Positions 36,140 to 46,016 are shown, counted from the stretch's first letter. The stretch: 64,000 bases of DNA from Falsiruegeria litorea R37 (GCF_900172225.1 NZ_FWFO01000004.1:279759-343758), one strand, 5' to 3'. The notes: generated from the letters alone by a model not told the origin. Numbers and translations are program-made.

Positions 36140-36840
36140 ACCGAGCGGGTAATACCACCGTCCACCCGGATATTCTGCCCGGTGATATAGCCACCGCCCT
36201 CAGAGGCCAGCATTGCCACGACCGAGGCAATCTCATCGTAGCTGCGCCCGTAGCGACCCATCGGGATGCGGGCGCGGAACTCCTCTTTTTCCGGCAGGCT
36301 GTCGATAAAGCCCGGCAGCACATTGTTCATGCGGATGTTGTCGGCCGCGTATTTGTCGGCGTAGAGCTTGGTGAAGGCGGCGAGCCCCGCACGAAACACA
36401 CCCGAGGTGGGAAACACCGGGTCGGGCTCAAAGGCGGCAAAGGTCGAGATGTTGATGATCGACCCGCCTCCTTGGGCCTGCATGATGGGTGTAACAAGGC
36501 GGGTGGGGCGGACGGCGTTCATGAAATAGACATCCATTCCGGTGTGCCACTCTTCGTCAGTCAACTCCAGCACCGCCGCGCGCGGTCCGTGACCTGCAGA
36601 GTTCACCAACACGTCGATGCGCCCCCAATGCGCCATCGCTGCATCGACCAGTTTTTGCAGATCATCGATGGATTGGTTCGATCCGGTGACGCCGACGCCG
36701 CCCAATTCGGCGGCCAGGGCCTCTCCTTTGCCCGAAGATGAGAGAATGCCCACCTTGAACCCATCCGCCGCCAAGCGCCGTGCGCTGTCGGCGCCCATGC
36801 CGCTGCCACCTGCGGTGACCAATGCTACTTTCTCTGTCAT
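36136..36840 (-). CDS. Divergent SDR-family oxidoreductase with substituted catalytic residues
   Basis: 234 residues with Rossmann motif TAGGSGMGAD (TGxxxGxG-like) and NSAGHG. The active-site region, after the serine S132 in NIST, reads TSGVFRAGLAAF. Aligned with YxxxK the Tyr position is S146 and the Lys is R150. Such SDRs exist as a divergent branch, and the usual Tyr/Lys pair for proton transfer is missing. It may be an atypical reductase or have lost activity. Divergent from a LysR gene and convergent with amaA by a 4-bp overlap. Confidence 0.85.
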   Translation of the reverse strand: MTEKVALVTAGGSGMGADSARRLAADGFKVGILSSSGKGEALAAELGGVGVTGSNQSIDDLQKLVDAAMAHWGRIDVLVNSAGHGPRAAVLELTDEEWHTGMDVYFMNAVRPTRLVTPIMQAQGGGSIINISTFAAFEPDPVFPTSGVFRAGLAAFTKLYADKYAADNIRMNNVLPGFIDSLPEKEEFRARIPMGRYGRSYDEIASVVAMLASEGGGYITGQNIRVDGGITRSV

Positions 36841-36894
36841 GTGACGTCTCCTTGTTTGATCCTAGGATGGGCATGGGTGTGGAATTTGACCAAT

Positions 36895-36909
36895 GAGATT
36901 ACTTGTCTC
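36895..36909. promoter_or_regulatory. LysR-type dyad upstream of the LysR gene
   Basis: GAGA-N7-TCTC (36895-36898 and 36906-36909) within the 98-bp divergent gap between the SDR and LysR genes; the T-N11-A pattern of LysR sites overlaps it. Moderate support. Confidence 0.4.
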
Positions 36910-36938
36910 TATGTTGTAGAAAATCTACTGGGTTTGTC

Positions 36939-37799
36939 ATGTCTAGATTGCCTCCTTTGAACGCCCTGCGGGCCTTTGATGCTGCTGGTCGGCATCTGAA
37001 TTTTCGACTGGCAGCCGAGGAGTTGGGAGTAACTCAAGGCGCCGTGGCGCAGCAGGTGCGGGGGTTGGAGGCACGCCTTGGGGTGCAACTGTTCGATAGG
37101 GTTGCCCGGGGACTGGAGCTGACTCGAACGGGGCGCGCTTATCTGGCGCCGGTGAGTCGGGCCTTTGCGTTGTTAGAGGAGGCGACCGAAGGCGTCGGAG
37201 TGCAGTCGCGCACTTTGACGATCAGCGTGACACCGTCGTTTGCGTCGAAATGGCTGGTGCCGCGCCTGGGGCGTTTGACCGAAGCGCACCCCGATCTGGA
37301 TGTGCGCGTGGATGCGCGACCTGGGTTGGCCAATTTTCAGAGCGACGGGATTGATATCGCGGTCCGCCAGGGGACGCCGCCCTTTGGGCCGGGGTTGGTG
37401 GCCGAGCCGCTTTTTGCGTCCTCTTTCATTGCAGTCTGTAGTCCGAGGCTGAACGATCTGGGAGCGCCCCGGGATCTGCAGCGGCATGTGCTGCTGCATG
37501 ACAGCCACGGGCTCTGGCCGCTCTATCTGGAACAACTGGGGGTCAGCCCGGGACCGAAGGCAATCACTTTCAACCAGACGAGCTTGGCCATTGATGCGGC
37601 GGTGGCAGGGCAGGGGATCGCTCTGGCGAATGCGCCCTTGGTGGCGGATGAGATCGAACGCGGAGGGTTGCGGCAGGTGTTCGAGGTCGGATTGAATGCA
37701 GATCCTGGTTTCTATGTCGTTGCCCCCCGCCACCCCCGCATTCCCGAGCCGGTCAGGCTGATGCGAGCGTGGTTGTTGGCCGAAGCTGCAAGCGGGTGA
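36939..37799 (+). CDS. LysR-family transcriptional regulator (GcvA-like)
   Basis: 286 residues. LNALRAFDAAGRHLNFRLAAEELGVTQGAVAQQVRGLEARLG is the winged HTH and the substrate domain follows with FGPGLVAEPLFASSFIAV. A TTG at 36903 would extend the frame, but the ATG at 36939 puts the family-typical MSRLPPLNALRAF at the N-terminus. Divergent from the atypical SDR, which it probably controls. Confidence 0.88.
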   Translation: MSRLPPLNALRAFDAAGRHLNFRLAAEELGVTQGAVAQQVRGLEARLGVQLFDRVARGLELTRTGRAYLAPVSRAFALLEEATEGVGVQSRTLTISVTPSFASKWLVPRLGRLTEAHPDLDVRVDARPGLANFQSDGIDIAVRQGTPPFGPGLVAEPLFASSFIAVCSPRLNDLGAPRDLQRHVLLHDSHGLWPLYLEQLGVSPGPKAITFNQTSLAIDAAVAGQGIALANAPLVADEIERGGLRQVFEVGLNADPGFYVVAPRHPRIPEPVRLMRAWLLAEAASG

Positions 37800-37808
37800 T
37801 CAGAAAAA

Positions 37809-38030
37809 GGGAGCGCTCCCGCCCGTCGTCAATTTTTCTGACGAAAAACCTCCTCCCGTTGGGCCGGGCCTCGCTTCGCTCGGCGGCTGTGTCTGGCCGC
37901 GACCATAGGTTGCCGTTTCTGGCTAAATAGCGCGTCTAGACGGAACCGCGCCGGGCGTTGCCCGGCGCTCGGCCCAAGGCCGTTGGCGGTGCCGACGTAG
38001 TCGGGATAGCCCGGGCGCGGGAGCACCCCC
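37809..38030. repeat. Dispersed structured repeat, class A, copy 2
   Basis: Second copy of the class A element (first at 2160-2358). GCTCCCG (37815-37821) pairs with CGGGAGC (38018-38024). Hairpin I is TTTTTC-TGAC-GAAAAA (37833-37848); a long-range stem TTGGGCCGGGC (37859-37869) pairs with GCTCGGCCCAA (37967-37977, one G-U); an inserted perfect 9-bp stem GCGCCGGGC-GTT-GCCCGGCGC is at 37948-37968; and hairpin CCGAC-GTA-GTCGG at 37992-38004. The last is CTGGC-GCA-GCCAG in copy 1, so paired bases covary. It lies between convergent genes. Confidence 0.8.
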
Positions 38031-38050
38031 GAATGCGGCGTGAAATACCT

Positions 38051-38881
38051 TCAAATTGCGCGCAAACCCAGGATCTGTCGTGCCTCGGCAGGGGTTGCGA
38101 CGGGGCGTTCGTATTGCTCGCAGAGTTCTGCTGCGCGGGCAATCAGGGCCGCGTTGGATGGGGCCAGGGTCTGGCGGTCCAAGCGCACGTTGTCTTCCAG
38201 CCCTGCGCGCGTGTGCCCACCCGCTGCAATTGCCCACTCGTTCACCACAATCTGGTTGGGGCCAATGCCGGCCGCACACCACTCAGCCCCGGGTGCGCGT
38301 TTCTGCATCATCTTGATGTAGAAATCGAACACCTCGCGGTCGGCAAACATGGCGTTCTTCACGCCCATCACGAACTGCACGTAGAGCTTGCCATACAGCC
38401 GACCTTCTTCGCTCATCTTGATGGCATGCAGGATGTGGCTCAAATCAAAGGCTTCGATCTCGGGAGTGATTTCATATTTGATCATCTCCGAGGACAACCA
38501 GTCGATCAGGTCTGGCGCATTCTCGTAAACCCGCGTCGGGAAGTTGTTCGACCCTACCGACAGCGAGGCCATATCTGGCCGCAATGGCAACATGCCGCCG
38601 CGGTCCTTGCCCGCGCCAGACCGGCCGCCGGTTGAAAACTGGATGATCACACCGGGGCAATGTTTCTCCAACCCCTCTTTCAGCCGCGCAAAGCGGTCCG
38701 GGTCAGAGGTCGGTGTCTCATCATCGTTGCGCACGTGGGCGTGGATGATCGAGGCACCCGCCTCAACTGCAGCATGGCTGCTTTCGATCTGTTCGCTGAC
38801 CGTCGTGGGCACAGCCGGGTTGTCGGCCTTGGTGGGGACCGACCCGGTGATGGCACAGCACAGGATGCAGGGTTTTGTCAT
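38051..38881 (-). CDS. Beta-keto acid cleavage enzyme (BKACE, DUF849)
   Basis: 276 residues. GASIIHAHVRND (about 43-53, zinc ligands H47 and H49), QFSTGGRSG and SLSVGSNNFPTRVYENAPD are DUF849 signatures. BKACEs condense a beta-keto acid with acetyl-CoA, giving acetoacetate and a CoA ester. Last gene of a TauD-pcaC-pcaH-pcaG operon, 17 bp after pcaG. The protocatechuate pathway ends in beta-ketoadipate, so this may cleave beta-ketoadipate in place of PcaI/J/F. 3-keto-5-aminohexanoate, the founding substrate, is less likely here. Confidence 0.88.
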   Translation of the reverse strand: MTKPCILCCAITGSVPTKADNPAVPTTVSEQIESSHAAVEAGASIIHAHVRNDDETPTSDPDRFARLKEGLEKHCPGVIIQFSTGGRSGAGKDRGGMLPLRPDMASLSVGSNNFPTRVYENAPDLIDWLSSEMIKYEITPEIEAFDLSHILHAIKMSEEGRLYGKLYVQFVMGVKNAMFADREVFDFYIKMMQKRAPGAEWCAAGIGPNQIVVNEWAIAAGGHTRAGLEDNVRLDRQTLAPSNAALIARAAELCEQYERPVATPAEARQILGLRAI

Positions 38882-38898
38882 CGGGGTAACCTCTGGTC

Positions 38899-39518
38899 TC
38901 AGATGTCAAAGAATACGGTCTCATCCTCGCCCTGGATGCGAATGTCAAAGCGGTAAACCGGGGTGCCATTGCGCATTGTGCGCCTCGCGATCAGCGTCTG
39001 GCGGCGGCGTTCCCATTCGATGGTGTTGATCACCGGGTCAGCAGCGTTTGCCTCGGCCTCGTCGTCGAAATAGAGCCGCGTGTTGAGGCCCAGGTTGATG
39101 CCACGTGCGACGATCCAGAGGTTGATGTGAGGCGCTTGGGTGGTCCCGTTTCGACCCGGTGTCGAACCGGGTTTGACCGTGTCAAAACCCCATTCGCCGG
39201 TCTCGAAATCGGTGATCACGCGGCCCCAACCACGAAAGTCCTCGTCGACGTCGCCGGGATGTTCGGGATGGGCGTGGACGCCATGGGCGTTGGCTTGCCA
39301 GACCTCAAGCAACACGTCCTTGATGGGCGAGCCAGTGCCGTCGATAACCAACCCTTCCACCCGGATGCGTTCGCCTTTGGCCTTTGGCCCTGCAATGTCA
39401 CGGCCCAGTTCCTGTTTGTAGATCTCGAACCCGGCATCCCCTGGGGCAAGCCCGATGTGGACATATGGCCCGGCGGTTTGGGATGGAGTTTCCTTGAGAT
39501 AATCCAGACGCTGCTTCA

Positions 39519-39519
<1 letters not shown>
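38899..39519 (-). CDS. pcaG: Protocatechuate 3,4-dioxygenase, alpha subunit
   Basis: 206 residues, the normal alpha-subunit length. TPSQTAGPYVHIGL opens the intradiol core, then GSPIKDVLLEVWQANAHGVH and QAPHINLWIVARG. Iron ligands lie in the beta subunit. Pairs with PcaH to open the protocatechuate ring between the hydroxyls, giving 3-carboxy-cis,cis-muconate. The ATG shares a base with the pcaH stop (TGATG); a frame extending to 39684 lies inside pcaH and is rejected. Confidence 0.95.
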
Positions 39520-40617
<1,098 letters not shown>

Positions 40618-40621
<4 letters not shown>

Positions 40622-41442
40622 GCGGTGACCCCACCCAGAACCTGTCCCTCGACAGTCACGCGGTGCATCAGGCGGCGGGACCCTTGATAGTCCGCGACAG
40701 CGTAATGCTGCACCAGACGGTTGTCCCAGATCGCTACGCTGCCGGGCTCCCATCGGAACCGGCAGGCAAAGGCAGGTTGGGTGCAATAGTCGTAGAGGTA
40801 ATCGAGCAAGGGCTGCGATTCTGCTCGGCTCCACCCTTCGAAATGGGTGGTGAAATCGCCGTTTACATAAAGCGCCTTTTGACCCGTCTGCGGGTGGTGG
40901 ATCACCACAGGATGCAGCACAGGCTGGCTGACGCCTTCGTCGGATAGGCGTTCGTCCTTTATACCCTCGCTGAAGGATGCATCCGAATGCCAGGCGTTCA
41001 GCCCTTCAAGAGTGGTCTTCAGCCCGTCGGACAGATGCTCATACGCTGCTGTTTGCGACGCAAAGAGCGTGTCGCCGCCAAAGGGGGGCAGTTCGCGCGC
41101 CACCAGAATGGAACACATGGCGGGTGCCGGGTCATAGGAGTGATCTGTGTGCCAGGTGCCGCCAATGACCTGAGCGTGATGCGCCTCGGTTCGCACCTCG
41201 GCGATTTGCGGATGGGTGGCGACGGGTGTAAAAAAGCGGTTCACATCGATGGTGCCGAACCGCTCGGCCAGGGCGATGTGCCCCTCGTGCGACAGGTCCT
41301 GATCGCGAAAGAACACCACGCCATGGGCAAAGAGAGCATCGCGCACCGTGGCGAATCCTGCATCGTCCAGAGTGTTCAGCGACAGGCCCGCAATCTCGGC
41401 CCCGACATGGCCTGCGATAGGCCGCACGGAAACTTCGGTCAT
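40618..41442 (-). CDS. TauD/TfdA-family Fe(II)/2-oxoglutarate dioxygenase
   Basis: 274 residues. The facial triad is H98-x-D100 in GGTWHTDHSY and a distal His at about 260 in RRLMHRVTV. It is the first gene of the pca operon, after a GGGAGGAA ribosome site, and its stop overlaps pcaC by 4 bp. TauD/TfdA enzymes cleave heteroatom or ether bonds by hydroxylating the adjacent carbon, so a plausible role is freeing an aromatic such as 4-hydroxybenzoate or protocatechuate from a conjugate. The substrate is not identifiable from sequence. Confidence 0.88.
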
Positions 41443-41577
41443 TTCGATTCCTCCCTATCTCCGACTGTTCCCGAATTCCGCGCCCGGGTCGAGTCGGTCG
41501 GCTGAGGTTCGAGCGACCTTGCGTGCCGAAGAAGACCACGGTTGCCAATTGTTATGCTTCTCGATATGCAGCGCGCC

Positions 41578-41612
41578 GCCGGTCGCAGCCTACCCGGCTA
41601 TCAAAACAAGGA
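41578..41612 (+). promoter_or_regulatory. preQ1-I riboswitch upstream of queC
   Basis: P1 is GCCGG (41578-41582) paired with CCGGC (41594-41598). The loop reads TCGCAGCCTAC, and the tail UAUCAAAACAAGGA (41599-41612) ends in the ribosome site AAGGA. The core GGTCGCAG and the tail CAAAACAAGG are the same as in the Thermoanaerobacter tengcongensis preQ1-I aptamer. The specificity C is at 41593. The tail forms the pseudoknot with the loop, so ligand binding should hide the ribosome site of the TTG start at 41621. Confidence 0.88.
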
Positions 41613-41620
41613 CTGAAAAA

Positions 41621-42322
41621 TTGAAAACCATTGTCATCTGCTCGGGCGGGCTGGATTCCGTTTCGCTCGCGCATTCGATTGCTGCTGACGGCAATCTCTT
41701 TCGGCTCGTGTCATTCGATTACGGCCAGCGTCACCGCAAGGAGCTGGACTATGCCGCCGCCTGTGCGACCCGCCTGGGTGTGCCGCATCACATCATCGAC
41801 ATGCGCACCATCGGGGCGGCGCTGACAGGATCGGCGTTGACCGACGATATCGACGTGCCAGACGGGCACTATGCCGAAGACACGATGAAGGTCACCGTCG
41901 TCCCGAACCGCAATGCGATCATGCTGACCATTGCCTATGGGATTGCCGCCGCCAACGGGGACGAGGCTGTGGCAACGGCGGTGCATGGGGGTGATCACTT
42001 CATCTATCCCGACTGCCGCCCGGCCTTCACGCAAGCCTTTGATACCATGCAGCGCGCAGCTCTTGATGGCTATGCGGACGTGGCTCTATCGACGCCATTT
42101 GTGCATCGCTCCAAAGCGGACATCGTTACCGAAGGGGCGCGGGTGGGCACGCCCTTTGCAGACACGTGGTCGTGCTACAAAGGGGGCGAGCATCACTGTG
42201 GTCGATGTGGCACCTGCGTTGAACGGCGCGAAGCCTTTGATCTGGCCGGTGTCACCGACCCGACGATCTACGAAGACCCGGATTTCTGGCGCGCGGCAGT
42301 TGCGGACAAGGAGGGCGCCTGA
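41621..42322 (+). CDS. queC: 7-cyano-7-deazaguanine synthase
   Basis: 233 residues from a TTG start at 41621, fixed by AAGGA at 41608-41612 and by the riboswitch. The PP-loop SGGLDS is at residues 8-13. The zinc site is C-x-n-C-x-x-C-x-x-C in SCYKGGEHHCGRCGTCVERR. It converts 7-carboxy-7-deazaguanine to preQ0 with ATP and ammonia. Longer frames to 41348 are rejected. First gene of queC-queD-queE-queF; the TGATG junction couples it to queD. Confidence 0.95.
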   Translation: MKTIVICSGGLDSVSLAHSIAADGNLFRLVSFDYGQRHRKELDYAAACATRLGVPHHIIDMRTIGAALTGSALTDDIDVPDGHYAEDTMKVTVVPNRNAIMLTIAYGIAAANGDEAVATAVHGGDHFIYPDCRPAFTQAFDTMQRAALDGYADVALSTPFVHRSKADIVTEGARVGTPFADTWSCYKGGEHHCGRCGTCVERREAFDLAGVTDPTIYEDPDFWRAAVADKEGA

Positions 42323-42675
42323 TGTATCGTATCACCAAGGAGTTCCATTTCTCGGCGTCCCATCAACTGATCCATCTGCCTGCGGAACACCAATGCCACC
42401 GGATGCATGGGCACAATTACATCGTTGTGGTTGAATTGGCCGGGGCCGAATTGAACGCCGACGGGTTTGTGCGCGATTATCACGAGCTGGGGCCGCTCAA
42501 ATCCTATATCGACGACACCTTTGATCACCGGCACCTGAACGATGTGTTGGACGTGCCCACCACGGCCGAAAATATGGCGCGCCATTTCTATGACTGGTGC
42601 AAGGCGCGCTGGCCGGAAACGGCGGCGGTAAAAGTGTCCGAGACGCCCAAAACCTGGGCCGAGTATCGCCCATGA
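42322..42675 (+). CDS. queD: 6-carboxy-5,6,7,8-tetrahydropterin synthase
   Basis: 117 residues, the size of QueD. Zinc ligands H14 (SASH), H29 and H31 (MHGHNY), with the catalytic Cys at C25. Converts dihydroneopterin triphosphate to CPH4, the first committed step to 7-deazaguanine. Overlaps queC by one base and queE by 4 bp. Confidence 0.95.
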   Translation: MYRITKEFHFSASHQLIHLPAEHQCHRMHGHNYIVVVELAGAELNADGFVRDYHELGPLKSYIDDTFDHRHLNDVLDVPTTAENMARHFYDWCKARWPETAAVKVSETPKTWAEYRP

Positions 42676-43379
42676 CCCTGCGCATTGCCGAGATTTTCGG
42701 ACCCACGATCCAGGGCGAAGGCGCCCTGATCGGGGAACCCACGGTGTTCATCCGGGCAGGCGGCTGTGACTACCGGTGCAGCTGGTGCGATTCAATGCAT
42801 GCCGTCGATAGCGCCTATCGCCATGCATGGACACCTCTATCCGATAATGCCGTTTGGGATCAGGTGCGGGATCTGTCCGGGGGGCGTCCGCTGACCGTGT
42901 CGATTTCCGGCGGCAACCCAGCGATCCAGGACTTTTCCGGTGTGATCGCCCTGGGCAAGGCCGAGGGGTATCGCTTTGCCTGCGAAACCCAAGGTTCGAT
43001 TGCCAAGCCTTGGTTCGCCGAACTGGACACGCTAGTCCTGAGCCCCAAACCCCCATCCAGTGGCGAAACCGTGGATTGGGCGGCCTTTGAAAATTGCCTG
43101 ACCGCCGCCAAAGGGTGCCGCAATATCGTGTTGAAGATCGTGATCTTTGATGATGCGGATTACGCTTGGGCGCAGCAAGTGGCCAAAAACCACCCGGACC
43201 TGCCGCTGTATCTGCAACCCGGCAACCCCGAAGTAGACCCAAACCAACCCGTTGACCTGCAAGTCACAACCGACCGGCTATTGTGGTTGATCGAAAAAGT
43301 CACCGGTGACGGTTGGTTCACCCCCCGCGTGCTGCCGCAATTGCACGTGCTGGTTTGGGGCAATAAGCGCGGCGTCTGA
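42672..43379 (+). CDS. queE: 7-carboxy-7-deazaguanine synthase (radical SAM)
   Basis: 235 residues. The radical SAM cluster motif CxxxCxxC is C32, C36, C39 ([11 protein letters not shown]). The N-terminal [20 protein letters not shown] is the QueE signature. Rearranges CPH4 to 7-carboxy-7-deazaguanine using SAM. ATGA overlap with queD; the upstream frame to 42597 lies inside queD. Confidence 0.95.
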   Translation: MTLRIAEIFGPTIQGEGALIGEPTVFIRAGGCDYRCSWCDSMHAVDSAYRHAWTPLSDNAVWDQVRDLSGGRPLTVSISGGNPAIQDFSGVIALGKAEGYRFACETQGSIAKPWFAELDTLVLSPKPPSSGETVDWAAFENCLTAAKGCRNIVLKIVIFDDADYAWAQQVAKNHPDLPLYLQPGNPEVDPNQPVDLQVTTDRLLWLIEKVTGDGWFTPRVLPQLHVLVWGNKRGV

Positions 43380-43402
43380 CCCAAACACATTGGAGAGAGC
43401 TG

Positions 43403-43867
43403 ATGACTGACAGCATTTACAGCGACCTGAAGCAACTTGGCGGCGCGACAGTGGTGCCGACCAACCCTGACGAGGCAGAGCTTGAGCGGGTGAAGAACCC
43501 GCAGGCGGATGTGGCCTACAACGTGCGGTTCACCGCGCCCGAGTTCACCTCGCTCTGCCCGATGACGGGGCAGCCTGACTTTGCCCACCTGGTCATTGAC
43601 TATGTGCCCGGCGAATGGCTGGTGGAAAGCAAATCCCTCAAGCTGTTTCTGGGATCGTTCCGCAATCACGGCGCGTTCCACGAGGATTGCACCGTGTCCA
43701 TTGGGCGCCGCCTGGCCGAGTTCCTGTCGCCGCAGTGGCTGCGGATCGGGGGGTATTGGTATCCGCGCGGCGGCATTCCCATCGACGTGTTCTGGCAGAC
43801 CGGGCCGATGCCCGAAAGCGTCTGGATCCCGGACCAAGGCGTGCCGCCGTACCGTGGGCGTGGCTAG
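43403..43867 (+). CDS. queF: NADPH-dependent 7-cyano-7-deazaguanine reductase (preQ1-forming), type I
   Basis: 154 residues of the small YkvM-type QueF. The family motif E-S-K-x-x-K is ESKSLKLF at 75-82, and the catalytic Cys is C52 in [10 protein letters not shown]. Reduces preQ0 to preQ1, the riboswitch ligand, so the operon makes its own feedback signal. GGAGAGAG ribosome site before the ATG. Confidence 0.95.
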   Translation: MTDSIYSDLKQLGGATVVPTNPDEAELERVKNPQADVAYNVRFTAPEFTSLCPMTGQPDFAHLVIDYVPGEWLVESKSLKLFLGSFRNHGAFHEDCTVSIGRRLAEFLSPQWLRIGGYWYPRGGIPIDVFWQTGPMPESVWIPDQGVPPYRGRG

Positions 43868-43900
43868 CGCGCCTCTCTCTGTGCCTTAGGAGGCGAAGCC

Positions 43901-43938
43901 GACCAGCCCCCGACCGCCCCCATGGGCGGGGGCTGGTC
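43901..43938. terminator. Bidirectional hairpin terminator between queF and ridA
   Basis: GACCAGCCCCCG (43901-43912) pairs with CGGGGGCTGGTC (43927-43938), a 12-bp stem with 14-base loop between convergent genes. The following ATTAACTTT is only a weak T-run, so termination may be moderate. Confidence 0.65.
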
Positions 43939-43981
43939 TCATTAACTTTGCGCAGGCGATGCAGATTTCTTGGAGGATGCT

Positions 43982-44377
43982 CTAGTCGATCACCGCGGTC
44001 GCTTCGATCTCGACCAGCGCCTCATCCTCGACCAGACCAGCCACCACGACCATCGCCATCGCTGGAAAATGCCGCCCCATGACTTTGCGATAGACCGCGC
44101 CGATTTCGCCCTGACGGGCGAGGTATTCCTTTTTGTCGGTCACGTACCACGTAAGTCGGGTGATGTGTTCGGCCCGGCCTCCGGCGGCCTCGACCACGTC
44201 CATGATGTTGCGCAGGGTCTGTTCCATCTGCCCGATGAAGTCATGCGTTTCAAAGACCTGATCCGCGTTCCAGCCGATCTGCCCCCCGACATACAGGTGC
44301 CCGTCCTTGGACAGAACACCATTGGCATAGCCTTTGGCCGGGGCCCAGCCTTCGGGTTGGATGATTTGATGGGCCAT
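43982..44377 (-). CDS. RidA/YjgF-family imine or enamine deaminase
   Basis: 131 residues, normal for RidA. YVGGQIGWNADQVFETHDF, GQMEQTLRNIMDVVEAAGG and the C-terminal LVEIEATAVI are family signatures. RidA proteins hydrolyse reactive imines/enamines. Last gene of the 2-aminobenzoyl-CoA operon, a fitting place because opening the aminated ring would release an imine or amino-enone intermediate. This deamination role is inference. Confidence 0.9.
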   Translation of the reverse strand: MAHQIIQPEGWAPAKGYANGVLSKDGHLYVGGQIGWNADQVFETHDFIGQMEQTLRNIMDVVEAAGGRAEHITRLTWYVTDKKEYLARQGEIGAVYRKVMGRHFPAMAMVVVAGLVEDEALVEIEATAVID

Positions 44378-44391
44378 TGGTGCCCCTCCGT

Positions 44392-46014
44392 CTAGTGCAG
44401 GTCCGAGCGCAGGCGAAAGCGCTGGATCTTGCCGGTTTGTGTTTTGGGCAGGGCGGTAATGAACTTCACACTGCGCGGGTATTTGTAGGGGGCGATGGTG
44501 GCCTTGACGTGATCCTGTAGCGTTTTGACCATCAGCGCGTCACCCGTTTCGCCCTCGGCCAGCACGATATGCGCCTCAACGATGTGGCCGCGCGCCTCGT
44601 CCGGGGCGGCGATCACGCCGCATTCGCTGACCGCCGGATGCGACAGCAACGCCGCCTCAACCTCGGGTCCTGCGATATTGTAGCCGGAGGAGACGATCAT
44701 GTCGTCGCTGCGAGCGGCAAAGTGCAGATAGCCATCGTCATCCATCACAAAGCTGTCGCCAGTGACGTTCCAGCCGTCTTGCACGTAGGTCGCCTGCCGG
44801 TCGTCGGCCAGATAGCGGCAGCCGGTTGGGCCGCGCACGGCAAGCTTGCCGACCTCACCTGCGGGCAGTGCGTTACCGTCGTCATCCAGGATCCGCACCT
44901 CGTAGCCCTTAACAGGCTTACCGGTGCAGGCCGGTCGGTGGTCGTCAAACCGGTTCGAGATAAAGATATGCAGCATCTCGGTCGCCCCGATCCCGTCGAG
45001 CATCGGTTTGCCGGTCTTCTCGATCCAGGCGTCGTAGACCGGGGCAGGGAGGGTTTCCCCGGCCGAGACTGCGGCGCGTAAGGACGAAAGGTCGGCTCCA
45101 TCCTCCATCGCCTGCAGCATAAAGCGATAGGCGGTCGGGGCGGTGAAACAGACGGTGGCTTTGTACTGTTCGATGATCTCGACCATGTTGGGCGGGCTGG
45201 CCTGCTCCAACAGCGTCGCCGCCGCACCAAACCGCAACGGAAAGACCGCGAGACCGCCCAGCCCAAAGGTGAACGCCAGCGGGGGCGAGCCAATGAAAAC
45301 GTCATCCTCGGTCACGCCCAGAACCTCTTTGGCATAGCCGTCGGCAATGATCATGAGGTCGCGGTGAAAATGCATCGTGGCCTTTGGATCGCCCGTCGTG
45401 CCGGATGTGAACCCCAACAGGGCGACGTCATCGCGGCCGGTGTCCACGGCATCAAAGCGCACCGACTTCTCCAGCGCCAACCGGTCCAACTCGGCGTCGT
45501 GGTTCGAGGTGCCGTCAAAACCGACAACCGATTTCAGGAACTGCGAGCCCTTGGCACAACTCACCAGATCCTCCATCAGGCGCGTGTCACACAGCGCATG
45601 AGAGATTTCGGCCTTGTCAACAATCGCCGCCAACTCTCCGGCGCGCAGCATCGGCATGGTGTTGACCACCACCGCGCCCGCCTTTGTGGCGGCCAGCCAA
45701 CAGGCGACCATGGCCGGGTTGTTGGCGGATCGGATCAGCACCCGGTTGCCGGGTTTCACACCCAAATCCTCGACCAGCACATGGGCCAGCCGGTTGGTCC
45801 AGTCAGACAGCTCCTTGTAGGTGCGCCGCCGCCCGTTTCCGATCAGCGCGGTGTGATCGCCAAAACCTTTGTCGACCATCGCATCGGTCAGTTCGACGCC
45901 GATGTTCATGTGGTCGGGATAGTCGAACCCGTCCAGATGAAACTCGGGCCACATGTCCGGCGCGGGCAGATTGTCCCGTGCAAATGTATCGCTATGGGCT
46001 GTTGGTCCCAGCAT
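44392..46014 (-). CDS. Aryl-CoA ligase (2-aminobenzoate/benzoate-CoA ligase type)
   Basis: 540 residues of the AMP-forming synthetase family. Motifs: FTSGTTGDPKATMHF (P-loop), DGIGATEMLHIF, GDSFVMDDDGYLHFAARSDDM and the catalytic Lys in LPKTQTGKIQR. In Azoarcus evansii the 2-aminobenzoate-CoA ligase is abmG; here the gene lies with a 2-aminobenzoyl-CoA monooxygenase/reductase and KynA/KynB, so 2-aminobenzoate is the likely substrate. Benzoate or salicylate ligase is the alternative. Confidence 0.87.
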   Translation of the reverse strand: MLGPTAHSDTFARDNLPAPDMWPEFHLDGFDYPDHMNIGVELTDAMVDKGFGDHTALIGNGRRRTYKELSDWTNRLAHVLVEDLGVKPGNRVLIRSANNPAMVACWLAATKAGAVVVNTMPMLRAGELAAIVDKAEISHALCDTRLMEDLVSCAKGSQFLKSVVGFDGTSNHDAELDRLALEKSVRFDAVDTGRDDVALLGFTSGTTGDPKATMHFHRDLMIIADGYAKEVLGVTEDDVFIGSPPLAFTFGLGGLAVFPLRFGAAATLLEQASPPNMVEIIEQYKATVCFTAPTAYRFMLQAMEDGADLSSLRAAVSAGETLPAPVYDAWIEKTGKPMLDGIGATEMLHIFISNRFDDHRPACTGKPVKGYEVRILDDDGNALPAGEVGKLAVRGPTGCRYLADDRQATYVQDGWNVTGDSFVMDDDGYLHFAARSDDMIVSSGYNIAGPEVEAALLSHPAVSECGVIAAPDEARGHIVEAHIVLAEGETGDALMVKTLQDHVKATIAPYKYPRSVKFITALPKTQTGKIQRFRLRSDLH

Positions 46015-46016
46015 GA

